This document shows positions 15,935 through 24,081 of a stretch of 36,199 nucleotides of DNA, in pieces. A model generated the notes under the pieces. It did no database searches and had not been told where the DNA came from. It worked only from the letters and a program-made list of their open reading frames with translations. The stretch spans positions 1-36,199 of the forward strand of contig JAGKQJ010000027.1 of NCBI GenBank assembly GCA_017898095.1, read 5' to 3'. Origin of the DNA: Bacillaceae bacterium Marseille-Q3522. GTDB lineage: Bacteria > Bacillota > Bacilli > Bacillales > Cytobacillaceae. The position numbers and the translations under genes were made by a program. Each line of letters begins with the position of its first letter. The first letter of the stretch is position 1.

Positions 15935-15949
15935 AACTTCCGTGAGGAT

Positions 15950-16003
15950 AAAAAACTGACAGCAAGATTGTGATATTTTTTTCAATCTGTTGTCAGTTTT
16001 TTT
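15950..16003 (+). terminator. Strong intrinsic terminator ahead of pduA
   Basis: AAAAAACTGACAGC with GATTG (15950-15970) pairs with CAATC and TTGTCAGTTTTTT (15983-16003), one bulge in a stem of about 20 bp, followed by more T. It can end an antisense-pocR transcript and could also attenuate transcripts from the promoter at 15861-15889. Confidence 0.85.
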
Positions 16004-16086
16004 CTATTTTTCGAACAATAATGTCATATTGTTTTTTTTTATACTTAAGTTGTGGCAGTCAGGCGAAGTAAAAAGGAGGGAATTTG

Positions 16087-16374
16087 ATGCAGGAAGCATT
16101 AGGTTTAATAGAGACGAAAGGCCTGGTCGGAGCGATAGAAGCAGCTGATGCAATGGCAAAAGCGGCAAATGTCAGATTAATTGGTTACGAAAAAATCGGT
16201 TCAGGTCTCGTAACAGTAATGGTAAGGGGTGATGTTGGTGCAGTAAAGGCGGCTACGGAAGCCGGAGCCTCTGCCGGCAAAGCTGTCGGGGATGTTATTT
16301 CCACCCACGTAATTCCACGCCCTCATACCGATGTGGAGAAAATTCTACCTGTTTCGGTGAAAGAAGATGAGTAA
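16087..16374 (+). CDS. pduA: Microcompartment shell protein PduA
   Basis: A 95-residue canonical BMC-domain shell protein forming hexagonal tiles with a small pore for propanediol. It reads [20 protein letters not shown] and [21 protein letters not shown], ending in [10 protein letters not shown]. It is nearly identical in the core to PduJ at 23155, a normal paralogue pair. Start: ATG at 16087 with AGGAGGG 6 nt upstream; the TTG just before is rejected. First gene of the main pdu operon; its last 8 bases overlap pduB. Confidence 0.95.
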   Translation: MQEALGLIETKGLVGAIEAADAMAKAANVRLIGYEKIGSGLVTVMVRGDVGAVKAATEAGASAGKAVGDVISTHVIPRPHTDVEKILPVSVKEDE

Positions 16375-17158
16375 GCAAAAAGAACTGATAGATGAAATTA
16401 TGAACCAGGTAATCGCAAAAGTTGGAAAAGATCAAAAGAATGGAGGTAACAGCGATATGAGTAATCAGGCAAAGCAATTAACGGAGTTTGTTGGCACCGC
16501 TTTCGGTGACACGATCGGTCTTGTGATTGCCAATGTCGATGCAAGCTTGCTGGAATCGATGAATTTTGAAAAAGCATATCGGTCTATTGGAATTATCGGC
16601 GGGCGTACCGGAGCAGGTCCGCAAATAATGGCGGCAGATGAAGCGGTCAAAGCAACAAATACAGAAATCGTCAAAATAGAACTTCCCCGGGATACAAAGG
16701 GCGGTGCCGGACACGGGTCAATGATTATTTTCGGCGGAAGCGATGTTTCTGATGTAAAGCGGGCAGTTGAGGTTGCATTAAAAGAATTGGATCGCACTTT
16801 CGGCGATGTGTACGGCAATGAAGCAGGGCATATTGAATTGCAATATACCGCACGTGCCAGCTATGCCTTGAATAAAGCATTTAATGCCCCGATCGGCAAG
16901 GCGTTTGGCATCATTGTCGGCGCTCCTGCAGCAATTGGTGTCGTTATGGCTGATACGGCAGTAAAAGCGGCTAATGTGGACGTCGTCAGCTATTCTTCAC
17001 CGGCACACGGAACGAGCTTCACGAACGAAGTTATTTTAACGATTTCAGGTGATTCCGGAGCGGTTCGCCAATCCGTTATTACGGCCCGTGAAGTCGGCAA
17101 GAAATTATTGTCCGGTTTAGGAGCAGAACCTGTCAGTGATCGTCCATCATATATTTGA
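16367..17158 (+). CDS. pduB: Microcompartment shell protein PduB (trimeric tandem-BMC)
   Basis: A 263-residue protein with two permuted BMC domains that forms trimers in the shell facets. The N-terminal about 35 residues ([15 protein letters not shown]) form an amphipathic segment that in Salmonella PduB links shell and enzyme core. Domain one begins near [17 protein letters not shown] and [13 protein letters not shown] are family blocks. Length compares with 270 in Salmonella. It overlaps pduA by 8 bp and has an internal start producing PduB' (see 16441-16459). Confidence 0.94.
   Translation: MSKQKELIDEIMNQVIAKVGKDQKNGGNSDMSNQAKQLTEFVGTAFGDTIGLVIANVDASLLESMNFEKAYRSIGIIGGRTGAGPQIMAADEAVKATNTEIVKIELPRDTKGGAGHGSMIIFGGSDVSDVKRAVEVALKELDRTFGDVYGNEAGHIELQYTARASYALNKAFNAPIGKAFGIIVGAPAAIGVVMADTAVKAANVDVVSYSSPAHGTSFTNEVILTISGDSGAVRQSVITAREVGKKLLSGLGAEPVSDRPSYI
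16441..16459 (+). promoter_or_regulatory. Internal ribosome binding site and start for PduB'
   Basis: TGGAGGT (16441-16447) lies 9 nt before an in-frame ATG (16457) at codon 31 of pduB. The resulting 233-residue protein lacks the N-terminal targeting segment, as the Salmonella PduB' form does. Confidence 0.7.
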
Positions 17159-17177
17159 ACGGAGGAGGTATTCTAAG

Positions 17178-18842
17178 ATGCAATCAAAAAGATTTGAAGT
17201 TTTAAAAAACAGACCGGTAAACCAGGACGGTTTTGTAAAGGAATGGATAGATGAAGGCTTAATTGCCATGGAAAGTCCAAACGACCCAAAACCAAGCATT
17301 AAAATCGTCAATGATGAAATTGTTGAGCTGGACGGAAAAAAGAAAGCTGATTTTGATTTAATTGATCATTTTATTGCAAAATACGGGATTAATAAAGAAC
17401 ATGCAGAAGAAGTTATCAAGATGGATTCTTGTGAACTGGCAAAAATGCTCGTTGATCCAAATGTCTCACGCCAGGAAATTATTTCGTTAACAACAGCGAT
17501 GACTCCTGCGAAAATAGTCGATGTCGTCAGTCAAATGAATGTTGTGGAAATGATGATGGCGATGCAGAAAATGCGTTCGCGCAAGACACCGACAACACAG
17601 GCGCATGTAACTAACTTACGGGATAATCCTGTACAAATCGCTGCCGATGCTGCAGAGGGCGCATATCGCGGATTTGATGAAATGGAATCAACGGTTGCGG
17701 TTGTCCGCTATGCACCATTTAATGCTTTAAGCATTTTAGTGGGCGGGCAAACAGGCCGCGGCGGCGTGTTAACCCAATGTTCATTGGAAGAAGCAATGGA
17801 GCTTGAGCTCGGAATGAGAGGGCTGACCGCCTATGCGGAAACGATTTCTGTATATGGAACGGAAAATGTCTTTACCGATGGCGATGATACACCGTGGTCA
17901 AAAGGATTTTTAGCATCTGCTTATGCATCACGCGGCTCGAAAATGCGCTTTACTTCCGGAACAGGTTCTGAAGTGCAAATGGGGTATGCAGAAGGAAAAT
18001 CCATGCTGTACCTGGAAGCAAGGTGCATCTTTATTTCTAAAGCTGCCGGCGTTCAAGGATTGCAAAACGGCTCCATTAGCTGTATCGGTATTCCTGGGGC
18101 AGTTCCATCCGGTATCCGTGCTGTTTTAGCCGAAAATTTAATAACGGTGATGCTTGATTTGGAAGTTGCTTCCGGAAATGACCAAACGTTTTCTCATTCC
18201 GATATTCGTAGAACGGCACGGTTATTAATGCAATTTCTGCCGGGAACGGACTTTATATCATCAGGCTACAGTGCCGTACCAAACTATGACAATATGTTTG
18301 CCGGCTCTAACTTTGATGCGGAAGATTTTGATGATTACAACGTTTTACAACGTGATTTGAAGGTTGACGGAGGCTTAAAGCCGGTAACGGAAGAAGAGGT
18401 AGTAAAAGTCCGCAGAAAAGCTGCAAAGGCGATTCAGGCAGTATTTGATAAATTAGGTTTGCCGCCAATTACGGATGAAGAAGTAGAAGCAGCTACTTAT
18501 GCACACGGCAGTAAGGATATGCCGGAAAGAAATATGGTCGAAGACATTAAAGGTGCTGCAGACATGATGAACCGCGGCATTACCGGATTGGATGTTGTAA
18601 AAGCACTTGCAGAAAGCGGATTTGAAGACATCGCCCAAAACGTACTTAACCTATTAAAGCAACGAATCTCCGGTGATTATTTACACACAGCTTCAATAAT
18701 TGATAAAGATTGGAATGTTATAAGTGCTATAAATGATGTGAATGATTATGCCGGACCGGGCACAGGTTACCGCCTTGATGGCGAACGCTGGGAAGAAGTT
18801 AAAAATATTCCTGCGGCGCTAGATGCCAATGAAATCGAGTAA
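17178..18842 (+). CDS. pduC: Propanediol dehydratase large (alpha) subunit
   Basis: A 554-residue TIM-barrel subunit of adenosylcobalamin-dependent diol dehydratase, which converts 1,2-propanediol to propionaldehyde. Counted from this start, Gln141, His143, Glu170, Glu221, Gln296, Asp335 and Ser362 all fall on the active-site positions known from the Klebsiella enzyme, and the length equals that enzyme's. Start: ATG at 17178 after GGAGGAGGT; the frame reaches 14 codons upstream into pduB without support. The exact residue match argues for diol over glycerol dehydratase only weakly, as the two are closely related; the pdu context supports diol dehydratase. Confidence 0.96.
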   Translation: MQSKRFEVLKNRPVNQDGFVKEWIDEGLIAMESPNDPKPSIKIVNDEIVELDGKKKADFDLIDHFIAKYGINKEHAEEVIKMDSCELAKMLVDPNVSRQEIISLTTAMTPAKIVDVVSQMNVVEMMMAMQKMRSRKTPTTQAHVTNLRDNPVQIAADAAEGAYRGFDEMESTVAVVRYAPFNALSILVGGQTGRGGVLTQCSLEEAMELELGMRGLTAYAETISVYGTENVFTDGDDTPWSKGFLASAYASRGSKMRFTSGTGSEVQMGYAEGKSMLYLEARCIFISKAAGVQGLQNGSISCIGIPGAVPSGIRAVLAENLITVMLDLEVASGNDQTFSHSDIRRTARLLMQFLPGTDFISSGYSAVPNYDNMFAGSNFDAEDFDDYNVLQRDLKVDGGLKPVTEEEVVKVRRKAAKAIQAVFDKLGLPPITDEEVEAATYAHGSKDMPERNMVEDIKGAADMMNRGITGLDVVKALAESGFEDIAQNVLNLLKQRISGDYLHTASIIDKDWNVISAINDVNDYAGPGTGYRLDGERWEEVKNIPAALDANEIE

Positions 18843-18856
18843 GGGAGGGTAAAAAC

Positions 18857-19516
18857 ATGGCTGAAATAAATGAAAAAATTCTTCGCAGTATCATCGAAGA
18901 AGTTCTTGGAGAAATGCAGGCAAAAGAGAAAACTGTTTCTTTTCAGGCAGCTGATGTAAAAGAAACGGATGACCATTTTTTAACAGAAATTGGCGAAGCA
19001 AAACCAGGTACTAGTAAAGATGAAGTAGTAATCGCGGTTGGACCGGCATTCGGGAAATATCAACACGTAAATATTGTTGGTGTTCCGCACAAAAAGATAT
19101 TACGGGAAATCATTGCCGGGATTGAAGAAGAAGGCTTAAAGGCCCGCGTCATCCGTGTTTTCCGTTCATCAGACGTCGCTTTTATGTCCGTTGAAGGCGA
19201 TCATTTGAGCGGTTCCGGAATTTCCATCGGCGTTCAGTCAAAAGGGACGGCGTTGATTCATCAAAAAGATTTGCAGCCTTTATCCAATCTGGAGCTGTTC
19301 CCGCAAGCACCATTAATAGATTTAGAAACTTATCGGGCAATTGGAAGAAATGCAGCAAAATATGCAAAAGCAGAGTCACCGAATCCGGTACCGACAGTAA
19401 ATGACCAAATGGCACGCCCTAAGTTTCAGGCAAAGTCTGCTCTGCTTCATATTAAAGAAACAAAGCATGTTGTAACCGGGAAAAAAGCAGTCGAATTAAA
19501 AGTAAATCTATCGTGA
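18857..19516 (+). CDS. pduD: Propanediol dehydratase medium (beta) subunit
   Basis: A 219-residue subunit that helps bind cobalamin in the dehydratase. The first about 18 residues ([17 protein letters not shown]) form an amphipathic helix, the known encapsulation signal for diol dehydratase. The conserved core includes [12 protein letters not shown] and [12 protein letters not shown]. Length is like Salmonella PduD (224). Start: ATG after GGGAGGG. It lies 14 bp after pduC. Confidence 0.95.
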   Translation: MAEINEKILRSIIEEVLGEMQAKEKTVSFQAADVKETDDHFLTEIGEAKPGTSKDEVVIAVGPAFGKYQHVNIVGVPHKKILREIIAGIEEEGLKARVIRVFRSSDVAFMSVEGDHLSGSGISIGVQSKGTALIHQKDLQPLSNLELFPQAPLIDLETYRAIGRNAAKYAKAESPNPVPTVNDQMARPKFQAKSALLHIKETKHVVTGKKAVELKVNLS

Positions 19517-19526
19517 GGTGAACATG

Positions 19527-20042
19527 ATGAACCAGGAAGCAATTGAGCAAATGATCCGGGATATATTGCAGGAAGCAAATACAACGAAACGACCGGCAGC
19601 GGTGACAGAAAGTAAAACTTCCGGTGCCAGTGTTACCACAAAAGATTATCCTTTATCAAACAAGCGTCCGGAGCTTGTCAAGACCTTCTCCAATAAATCG
19701 CTTGATGATATTACATTAGACCGGGTTATAAGTGGAGAGATAAAACCGGTAGACGTCCGGATAACGCCGGAAACATTGAAGCTTCAGGCGCAAATCGCCG
19801 AAGATGCCGGCCGTCCGATGTTAGCACAAAATTTTGGAAGGGCAGCAGAATTAACGGCCGTTCCTGATGAGAGAATATTAGATATCTATAACGCATTGCG
19901 GCCATACCGTTCTTCGCAAGAAGAATTGCTGCAAATCGCTAATGAATTAGAAACAAAATATAAAGCTGTTATTTGTGCCAATTTTGTCCGGGAAGCAGCT
20001 GAACTTTATAAAGTACGGAAAAAATTAAAAGGTGATAACTAA
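19527..20042 (+). CDS. pduE: Propanediol dehydratase small (gamma) subunit
   Basis: A 171-residue subunit of diol dehydratase. Conserved blocks include D-Y-P-L-S-N-K-R-P-E-L-V-K-T, L-D-D-I-T-L-D-R-V-I-S-G and R-P-M-L-A-Q-N-F-G-R-A-A-E-L. The N-terminus (N-Q-E-A-I-E-Q-M-I-R-D-I-L) resembles the encapsulation helix of PduD. Start: the second of two adjacent ATGs (19527) is chosen because GAGGTG is then 6 nt away; 19524 is possible. A long hairpin follows the stop. Confidence 0.94.
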   Translation: MNQEAIEQMIRDILQEANTTKRPAAVTESKTSGASVTTKDYPLSNKRPELVKTFSNKSLDDITLDRVISGEIKPVDVRITPETLKLQAQIAEDAGRPMLAQNFGRAAELTAVPDERILDIYNALRPYRSSQEELLQIANELETKYKAVICANFVREAAELYKVRKKLKGDN

Positions 20043-20048
20043 AATACG

Positions 20049-20121
20049 TGTTCAAAAGTTAGCAGAGGAATAACAGCAGGCACCTGTGTTCGCTGTTTAT
20101 CATTTGCTGGCTTTTGAAACA
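20049..20121 (+). repeat. Long intercistronic hairpin between pduE and pduG
   Basis: TGTTCAAAAG (20049-20058) pairs with CTTTTGAAACA (20111-20121) with one bulge. Next inward, TTAGCA pairs with TGCTGG through two G-U pairs, then ATAACAGC with GCTGTTTAT, with CAGG-CA-CCTG at the tip. The G-U pairs suggest an RNA-level fold. The ends match the hairpin at 24061-24175. Confidence 0.65.
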
Positions 20122-20146
20122 ACATTTAAAGAAATGTGGTGAAAAA

Positions 20147-21973
20147 ATGCAATATATTGCAGGAGTTGATATAGGCAATTCCACCACGGAAGTAGCATTA
20201 GCAAAAGTGTTAGAAAATGGTTCAATACAATTTCTGACAAGTTCCATTGTCGGAACAACCGGAATAAAAGGGACAAAACAAAATATTCATGGAATCTACC
20301 AGGCTATCATTCAAGCTCTTGATAAAGCAGGATTAGCAAAAAACGACTTGGCTATGATCCGCGTCAATGAGGCGACTCCGGTTATCGGTGATGTCGCGAT
20401 GGAGACGATTACGGAAACGATCATTACCGAATCAACAATGATTGGTCATAATCCGCGGACGCCGGGCGGAATTGGATTGGGAATAGGGAAAACAGTCTTA
20501 CTTTCAGATTTATCCGCACAACCAACTTCCGAATCATATGTCGTTGTCGTGCCAAAAACAATCGATTTTGCGGATGCGGCAAAGCAGGTAAATCAGGCAG
20601 TTCAATCCGGATATAAGGTTACCGGTGCGATTTTACAAGGGGATGACGGCGTTTTAGTCCATAACCGCCTGGAAAAGAAGATCCCTATTGTCGATGAGGT
20701 CGGCTATATTGATAAAGTCCCGCTTCACATGCTTGCTGCTGTTGAAGTAGCAGAACCGGGAAGAGTGATCGAAACGTTATCAAATCCTTACGGGATTGCT
20801 ACCGTGTTTCAGCTTACAGCAGAAGAAACAAAGAACGTCATTCCGGTGGCGCGCGCACTGATTGGCAACCGTTCTGCAGTAATCGTCAAAACACCAAAGG
20901 GAGATGTGCAGGCGCGGACGATTCCCGCAGGTCATCTCGAACTCGTCTGCGGCGACCGCATCTTGCGTGTAAATGTAGCAGACGGTGCGGAAAAAATAAT
21001 GAATGCTCTTCATTCACTTGACCACCTTGATAATGCGACCGGAGAAACAGGCACAAATATCGGCGGGATGCTCGAAAAAGTACGGCTGACGATGGCAAAA
21101 CTCACTGATAAAAAACCGGGTGACATATATATCCAGGATTTGCTTGCGGTTGATACATTTGTACCGGTAAGTGTGAAAGGCGGATTAGCTGGAGAATTTT
21201 CCATGGAACAGGTCGTTGGCATTGCTTCCATGGTGAAATCGGATCATTTACAAATGGAAGCAATCGCGAAAGAAGTGGAAGCTGCTTTTCATGTCCCTGT
21301 AAAAATTGGCGGTGCCGAAGCGGAATCTGCGATATTAGGGGCATTGACAACACCAGGTACGAATACTCCTTTAGCTGTGCTTGATTTAGGAGCAGGTTCC
21401 ACGGATGCATCTATCATTAATAACAAAGGTGAAATCTTTGCAACACACTTAGCAGGTGCCGGCGATATGGTGACGATGATTATTAATTCCGAAGCGGGAT
21501 TGGAAGACCGGTACTTGGCGGAAGATATAAAAAAATATCCGTTAGCGAAAGTCGAAAGCATGTTTCATATCCGTCATGAAGACGGTAGCGTGCAATTTTT
21601 CGAACAGCCTCTATCGCCTGATCTGTTCGCAAAGGTTGTCATTGTAAAAGAAGACGGGTATATCGCAGTTCCGGGGGACCAATCGATCGAAAAACTAAAA
21701 ATGATCCGCCGTTCGGCAAAAGAGCGTGTATTTGTGACGAATGCACTAAGGGCATTAAAATCAGTAAGCCCGACCGGAAATATCCGTGATATTCCATTTG
21801 TCGTCATTGTAGGCGGCTCTGCACTTGATTTTGAAATTCCACAGCTAATCACAGATGCACTATCTCATTATGCATTAGTTGCAGGACGCGGTAATGTCCG
21901 TGGAAGTGAAGGCCCGCGTAATGCAGTGGCAACGGGCTTAATTCTTTCCATGGCAAGAGGGGATCAAACATGA
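20147..21973 (+). CDS. pduG: Diol dehydratase reactivase large subunit
   Basis: A 608-residue actin/Hsp70-fold ATPase that swaps damaged cobalamin out of the dehydratase so a fresh cofactor can bind. Phosphate-binding motifs are G-V-D-I-G-N-S-T-T-E-V-A at the N-terminus and V-L-D-L-G-A-G-S-T-D-A-S near residue 420; V-I-V-G-G-S-A-L-D-F-E lies near the end. Length matches PduG/DdrA (610). Start: ATG at 20147 after a modest GTGGTG; the 11 upstream codons of the frame fall in the hairpin. It overlaps pduH by ATGA. Confidence 0.95.
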   Translation: MQYIAGVDIGNSTTEVALAKVLENGSIQFLTSSIVGTTGIKGTKQNIHGIYQAIIQALDKAGLAKNDLAMIRVNEATPVIGDVAMETITETIITESTMIGHNPRTPGGIGLGIGKTVLLSDLSAQPTSESYVVVVPKTIDFADAAKQVNQAVQSGYKVTGAILQGDDGVLVHNRLEKKIPIVDEVGYIDKVPLHMLAAVEVAEPGRVIETLSNPYGIATVFQLTAEETKNVIPVARALIGNRSAVIVKTPKGDVQARTIPAGHLELVCGDRILRVNVADGAEKIMNALHSLDHLDNATGETGTNIGGMLEKVRLTMAKLTDKKPGDIYIQDLLAVDTFVPVSVKGGLAGEFSMEQVVGIASMVKSDHLQMEAIAKEVEAAFHVPVKIGGAEAESAILGALTTPGTNTPLAVLDLGAGSTDASIINNKGEIFATHLAGAGDMVTMIINSEAGLEDRYLAEDIKKYPLAKVESMFHIRHEDGSVQFFEQPLSPDLFAKVVIVKEDGYIAVPGDQSIEKLKMIRRSAKERVFVTNALRALKSVSPTGNIRDIPFVVIVGGSALDFEIPQLITDALSHYALVAGRGNVRGSEGPRNAVATGLILSMARGDQT

Positions 21974-22326
21974 GTGCAAATGCGGAAAAACCGGCAATTC
22001 ACGTAAAAATAAGTGAGAGCTTACCAGATCAAATCTATTTGCCTGTTTTGCAGGGGATAGAAGAAGAAAGCATTCCTTACCGGCTTGAAGTTTCCAGTAT
22101 AAATGAAACTGTAGATGAAGCATACGAGGCTTCACGTGCTTCGATTCTTTCCGTCGGAATTGCCATCGGGGAAAATGAAGTAGTCGTTCATTATAAGCAT
22201 TTGCCTGTTGATAAGCCGCTTTTTGCAGTGCGGAGAGTCCAGACGCAAACAAAGGAACTTCTGCGGAATCTCGGTGTAAATGCCGCCCGGTTGGTAAAAG
22301 GTGTTCCTTTTAAAAAAATAGGATAA
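21970..22326 (+). CDS. pduH: Diol dehydratase reactivase small subunit
   Basis: A 118-residue partner of PduG, structurally similar to the dehydratase beta subunit, which it displaces during reactivation. Conserved features are V-L-Q-G-I-E-E-E-S-I-P-Y, S-V-G-I-A-I-G and the end N-A-A-R-L-V-K-G-V-P-F. Its start overlaps the pduG stop (ATGA) after GAGGGGAT, indicating coupled translation. Confidence 0.93.
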   Translation: MSANAEKPAIHVKISESLPDQIYLPVLQGIEEESIPYRLEVSSINETVDEAYEASRASILSVGIAIGENEVVVHYKHLPVDKPLFAVRRVQTQTKELLRNLGVNAARLVKGVPFKKIG

Positions 22327-22337
22327 AACGATATAAG

Positions 22338-22383
22338 TGTGTCTTCGAAAAGTGTACGAAAATATTTTCAGCTTTTGAAATAC
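22338..22383 (+). repeat. Possible degenerate hairpin between pduH and pduK
   Basis: CGAAAAG pairs with CTTTTG (one bulge) around GAAAATATTTTC. The AAGTGT start and CTTTTGAAA end echo the hairpins at 20049 and 24061, but similarity is loose. Confidence 0.3.
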
Positions 22384-22427
22384 CTCTTTGAAAGTTTTGT
22401 CCTTCTTCCCTTATAGGAGGTGATGGA

Positions 22428-22967
22428 GTGAATCAAGCAATTGGAATGATTGAAATCGAAGGTTTAGCTTCCGCTATTACGATCGCTGATACGATGGCAA
22501 AGGTAGCGAACGTAAAAACGATTGGAATGGAAAGGGCGAGAGGATTTGGCTGGAACACAATTAAATTGGAAGGAGATGTAGCTGCTGTAGAAGCTGCTAT
22601 TAAAGCAGGGGAAGCAGCAGCAAAAGATTTGGGAAAATTTATTTCGCAAAAAGTCATTCCACGTCCATCCGAAAGTGTCAGCAGCATTTTCTTCGCTCCA
22701 AAGTGCACAAAAGCACAAGAAAAGCAGGAGACAGGGAAAGAAACTGTTCAAGATGAGCTCATTCATGATCAGCAGGAAAGGGCTGAACTGCAGCATGAAC
22801 CTGACGCAGAAATAAGTGAACAAGAAAATCCGGAAAAGGAACAGGAAGAGATAGAACCAACCTGCAATTTATGTCATGACCCGGAATGCAAGCGGAAGAA
22901 AGGCGACCCACGCTCCGACTGTATCCATTTTGAGGAATTAAATAAGAAAAACAAAGATAAAAAATGA
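22428..22967 (+). CDS. pduK: Microcompartment shell protein PduK with cysteine-rich tail
   Basis: A 179-residue shell protein. Residues 1-88 are a BMC domain diverged from PduA (A-I-G-M-I-E-I-E-G-L-A-S-A and K-V-I-P-R-P-S-E). A linker rich in Glu, Gln and Lys (about 95-140) leads to the tail C-N-L-C-H-D-P-E-C-K-R-K-K-G-D-P-R-S-D-C, whose four cysteines could hold a metal or an Fe-S cluster. Salmonella PduK also has an extension. Start: GTG at 22428, because AGGAGGTGATG precedes it. It is followed by a 187-bp gap with phased repeats. Confidence 0.9.
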   Translation: MNQAIGMIEIEGLASAITIADTMAKVANVKTIGMERARGFGWNTIKLEGDVAAVEAAIKAGEAAAKDLGKFISQKVIPRPSESVSSIFFAPKCTKAQEKQETGKETVQDELIHDQQERAELQHEPDAEISEQENPEKEQEEIEPTCNLCHDPECKRKKGDPRSDCIHFEELNKKNKDKK

Positions 22968-23002
22968 AGTTTCAAAGGTTTGGCCTATAAAACAAATAAA
23001 TA

Positions 23003-23096
23003 AGGACATATCTTTCAAAAATAGGAGCAAAAATTCGCAGAATGAGGACATAAAATACAAAAACGAGGACAAAAGTCTGAAATACCTGCGTTTTTG
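23003..23096 (+). repeat. Phased ~21-nt AGGACA repeats plus hairpin
   Basis: AGGACATA (23003), AGGAGCA (23023), AGGACATA (23045) and AGGACA (23066) are spaced 20-22 nt apart, each followed by an A-rich stretch. The last unit overlaps a hairpin, CAAAAACG (23058-23065) with CGTTTTTG (23089-23096). No ORF is evident in this pduK-pduJ gap. Confidence 0.6.
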
Positions 23097-23154
23097 ACCC
23101 CGGGCGAGGCAAAAAAAATTAAATCATGAAAGAATTTTATAGGAGGAAGTCAAA

Positions 23155-23430
23155 ATGAATAACGCATTAGGAATGATTGAAACAAAAGGATTGGTAGGTG
23201 CGATTGAAGCCGCCGATGCAATGGTAAAAGCCGCAAATGTTACGTTAATTGGTTATGAAAAAATTGGTTCTGGACTCGTAACCGTAATGGTACGTGGTGA
23301 TGTAGGTGCAGTCAAAGCAGCTACTGATGCCGGGGCTGCCGCAGCGGATAAAGTGGGAGAGGTTAAATCGATTCATGTTATTCCCCGCCCTCATACGGAT
23401 GTGGAAGCATTATTACCAAAAGGTGTGTAA
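23155..23430 (+). CDS. pduJ: Microcompartment shell protein PduJ
   Basis: A 91-residue BMC-domain hexameric shell protein, usually the most abundant in Pdu shells. It is near identical to PduA through [12 protein letters not shown] and [18 protein letters not shown], but shorter at the C-terminus and placed after pduK, which is why PduJ is chosen. Start: ATG after AGGAGGAAG. pduL starts 3 bp after its stop. Confidence 0.93.
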   Translation: MNNALGMIETKGLVGAIEAADAMVKAANVTLIGYEKIGSGLVTVMVRGDVGAVKAATDAGAAAADKVGEVKSIHVIPRPHTDVEALLPKGV

Positions 23431-23433
23431 TAA

Positions 23434-24081
23434 ATGGAACAAGAACAACTAAAGACATTCATTAAAGGCATCATTGTAAAAGTAATTCGCGAAATGCCGA
23501 TTCCGGTCGGCATTTCGAACCGTCACCTTCACTTAACAGAGTCTGACTACGGGAAATTATTCCCGAATCAAGCGCTGACTGTGAAAAAAATGCTGAAACA
23601 GCCGGGAGAATTTGCTGCCGAACAAACGGTTACTGTTGTCGGACCAAAAGGCAAAATCGAAAGGGTCCGTATCCTCGGCCCGTTTCGCAAGCAATCACAG
23701 GTGGAGTTGTCACTGACCGACGCCAGACATCTTGGTTTGAAAGTTCCGATCCGCTTATCGGGTGACCTTGCCGGAACACCGGGAATTAAACTTGTTTCTA
23801 AAGATGGCGAACTGGAATTACCGCAAGGAGCAATCGTTGCCAAAAGACATATTCATATGTCACCGGCAGAAGCAAAATTGTTTGGCGTCAAAAATGGCGA
23901 TGACGTTTCCGTAAAATTAAATACAGAGACAAGATCGGTTATTTTCGATCATTGTACGATTCGCGTTAAGGAGAAAATGGTGCTGGAAATGCATATCGAT
24001 ACCGATGAAGCAAATGCAGCAAACGCAGGATCAAAAACGACTGCTACGATTATAAATAAGTGTTCAAAAGTTAACGAATGA
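23434..24081 (+). CDS. pduL: Phosphate propanoyltransferase PduL
   Basis: A 215-residue phosphotransacylase unrelated to Pta, turning propionyl-CoA and phosphate into propionyl-phosphate and CoA inside the compartment. Zinc-binding histidines lie in G-I-S-N-R-H-L-H-L and A-K-R-H-I-H-M-S-P; I-L-G-P-F-R-K-Q-S-Q-V-E and P-I-R-L-S-G-D-L are other blocks. The N-terminal E-Q-L-K-T-F-I-K-G-I-I-V-K-V-I is a probable encapsulation helix. Length is normal (210). No clear ribosome binding site is seen beyond an AAGG-type sequence in the end of pduJ, so translation may be coupled. The last codons lie in the left arm of a long hairpin. Confidence 0.94.
   Translation: MEQEQLKTFIKGIIVKVIREMPIPVGISNRHLHLTESDYGKLFPNQALTVKKMLKQPGEFAAEQTVTVVGPKGKIERVRILGPFRKQSQVELSLTDARHLGLKVPIRLSGDLAGTPGIKLVSKDGELELPQGAIVAKRHIHMSPAEAKLFGVKNGDDVSVKLNTETRSVIFDHCTIRVKEKMVLEMHIDTDEANAANAGSKTTATIINKCSKVNE

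Larger units (their letters stand above)
14372..16003 (+). ncRNA. Putative riboswitch-controlled antisense RNA to pocR
   Basis: The inferred transcript would start at the 14337-14365 promoter, carry the B12 riboswitch, and either stop at 14667 or read through the whole of pocR in antisense, ending at the strong + strand terminator at 15950-16003. In Listeria monocytogenes the same gene order (riboswitch, antisense to pocR, then pdu genes) produces AspocR. Here the RNA is inferred only from promoter, riboswitch, terminators and orientation. Confidence 0.5.

Noticed and set aside
15920-15950. Resemblance to a T-box or ANTAR-type antitermination leader ahead of pduA
   Set aside because: The T-box core and the ANTAR dual-hairpin loop residues are not present; only generic hairpins are seen.
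16087-23430. PduA and PduJ near-identity as a recent duplication
   Set aside because: This paralogue pair is normal in pdu operons of many bacteria.
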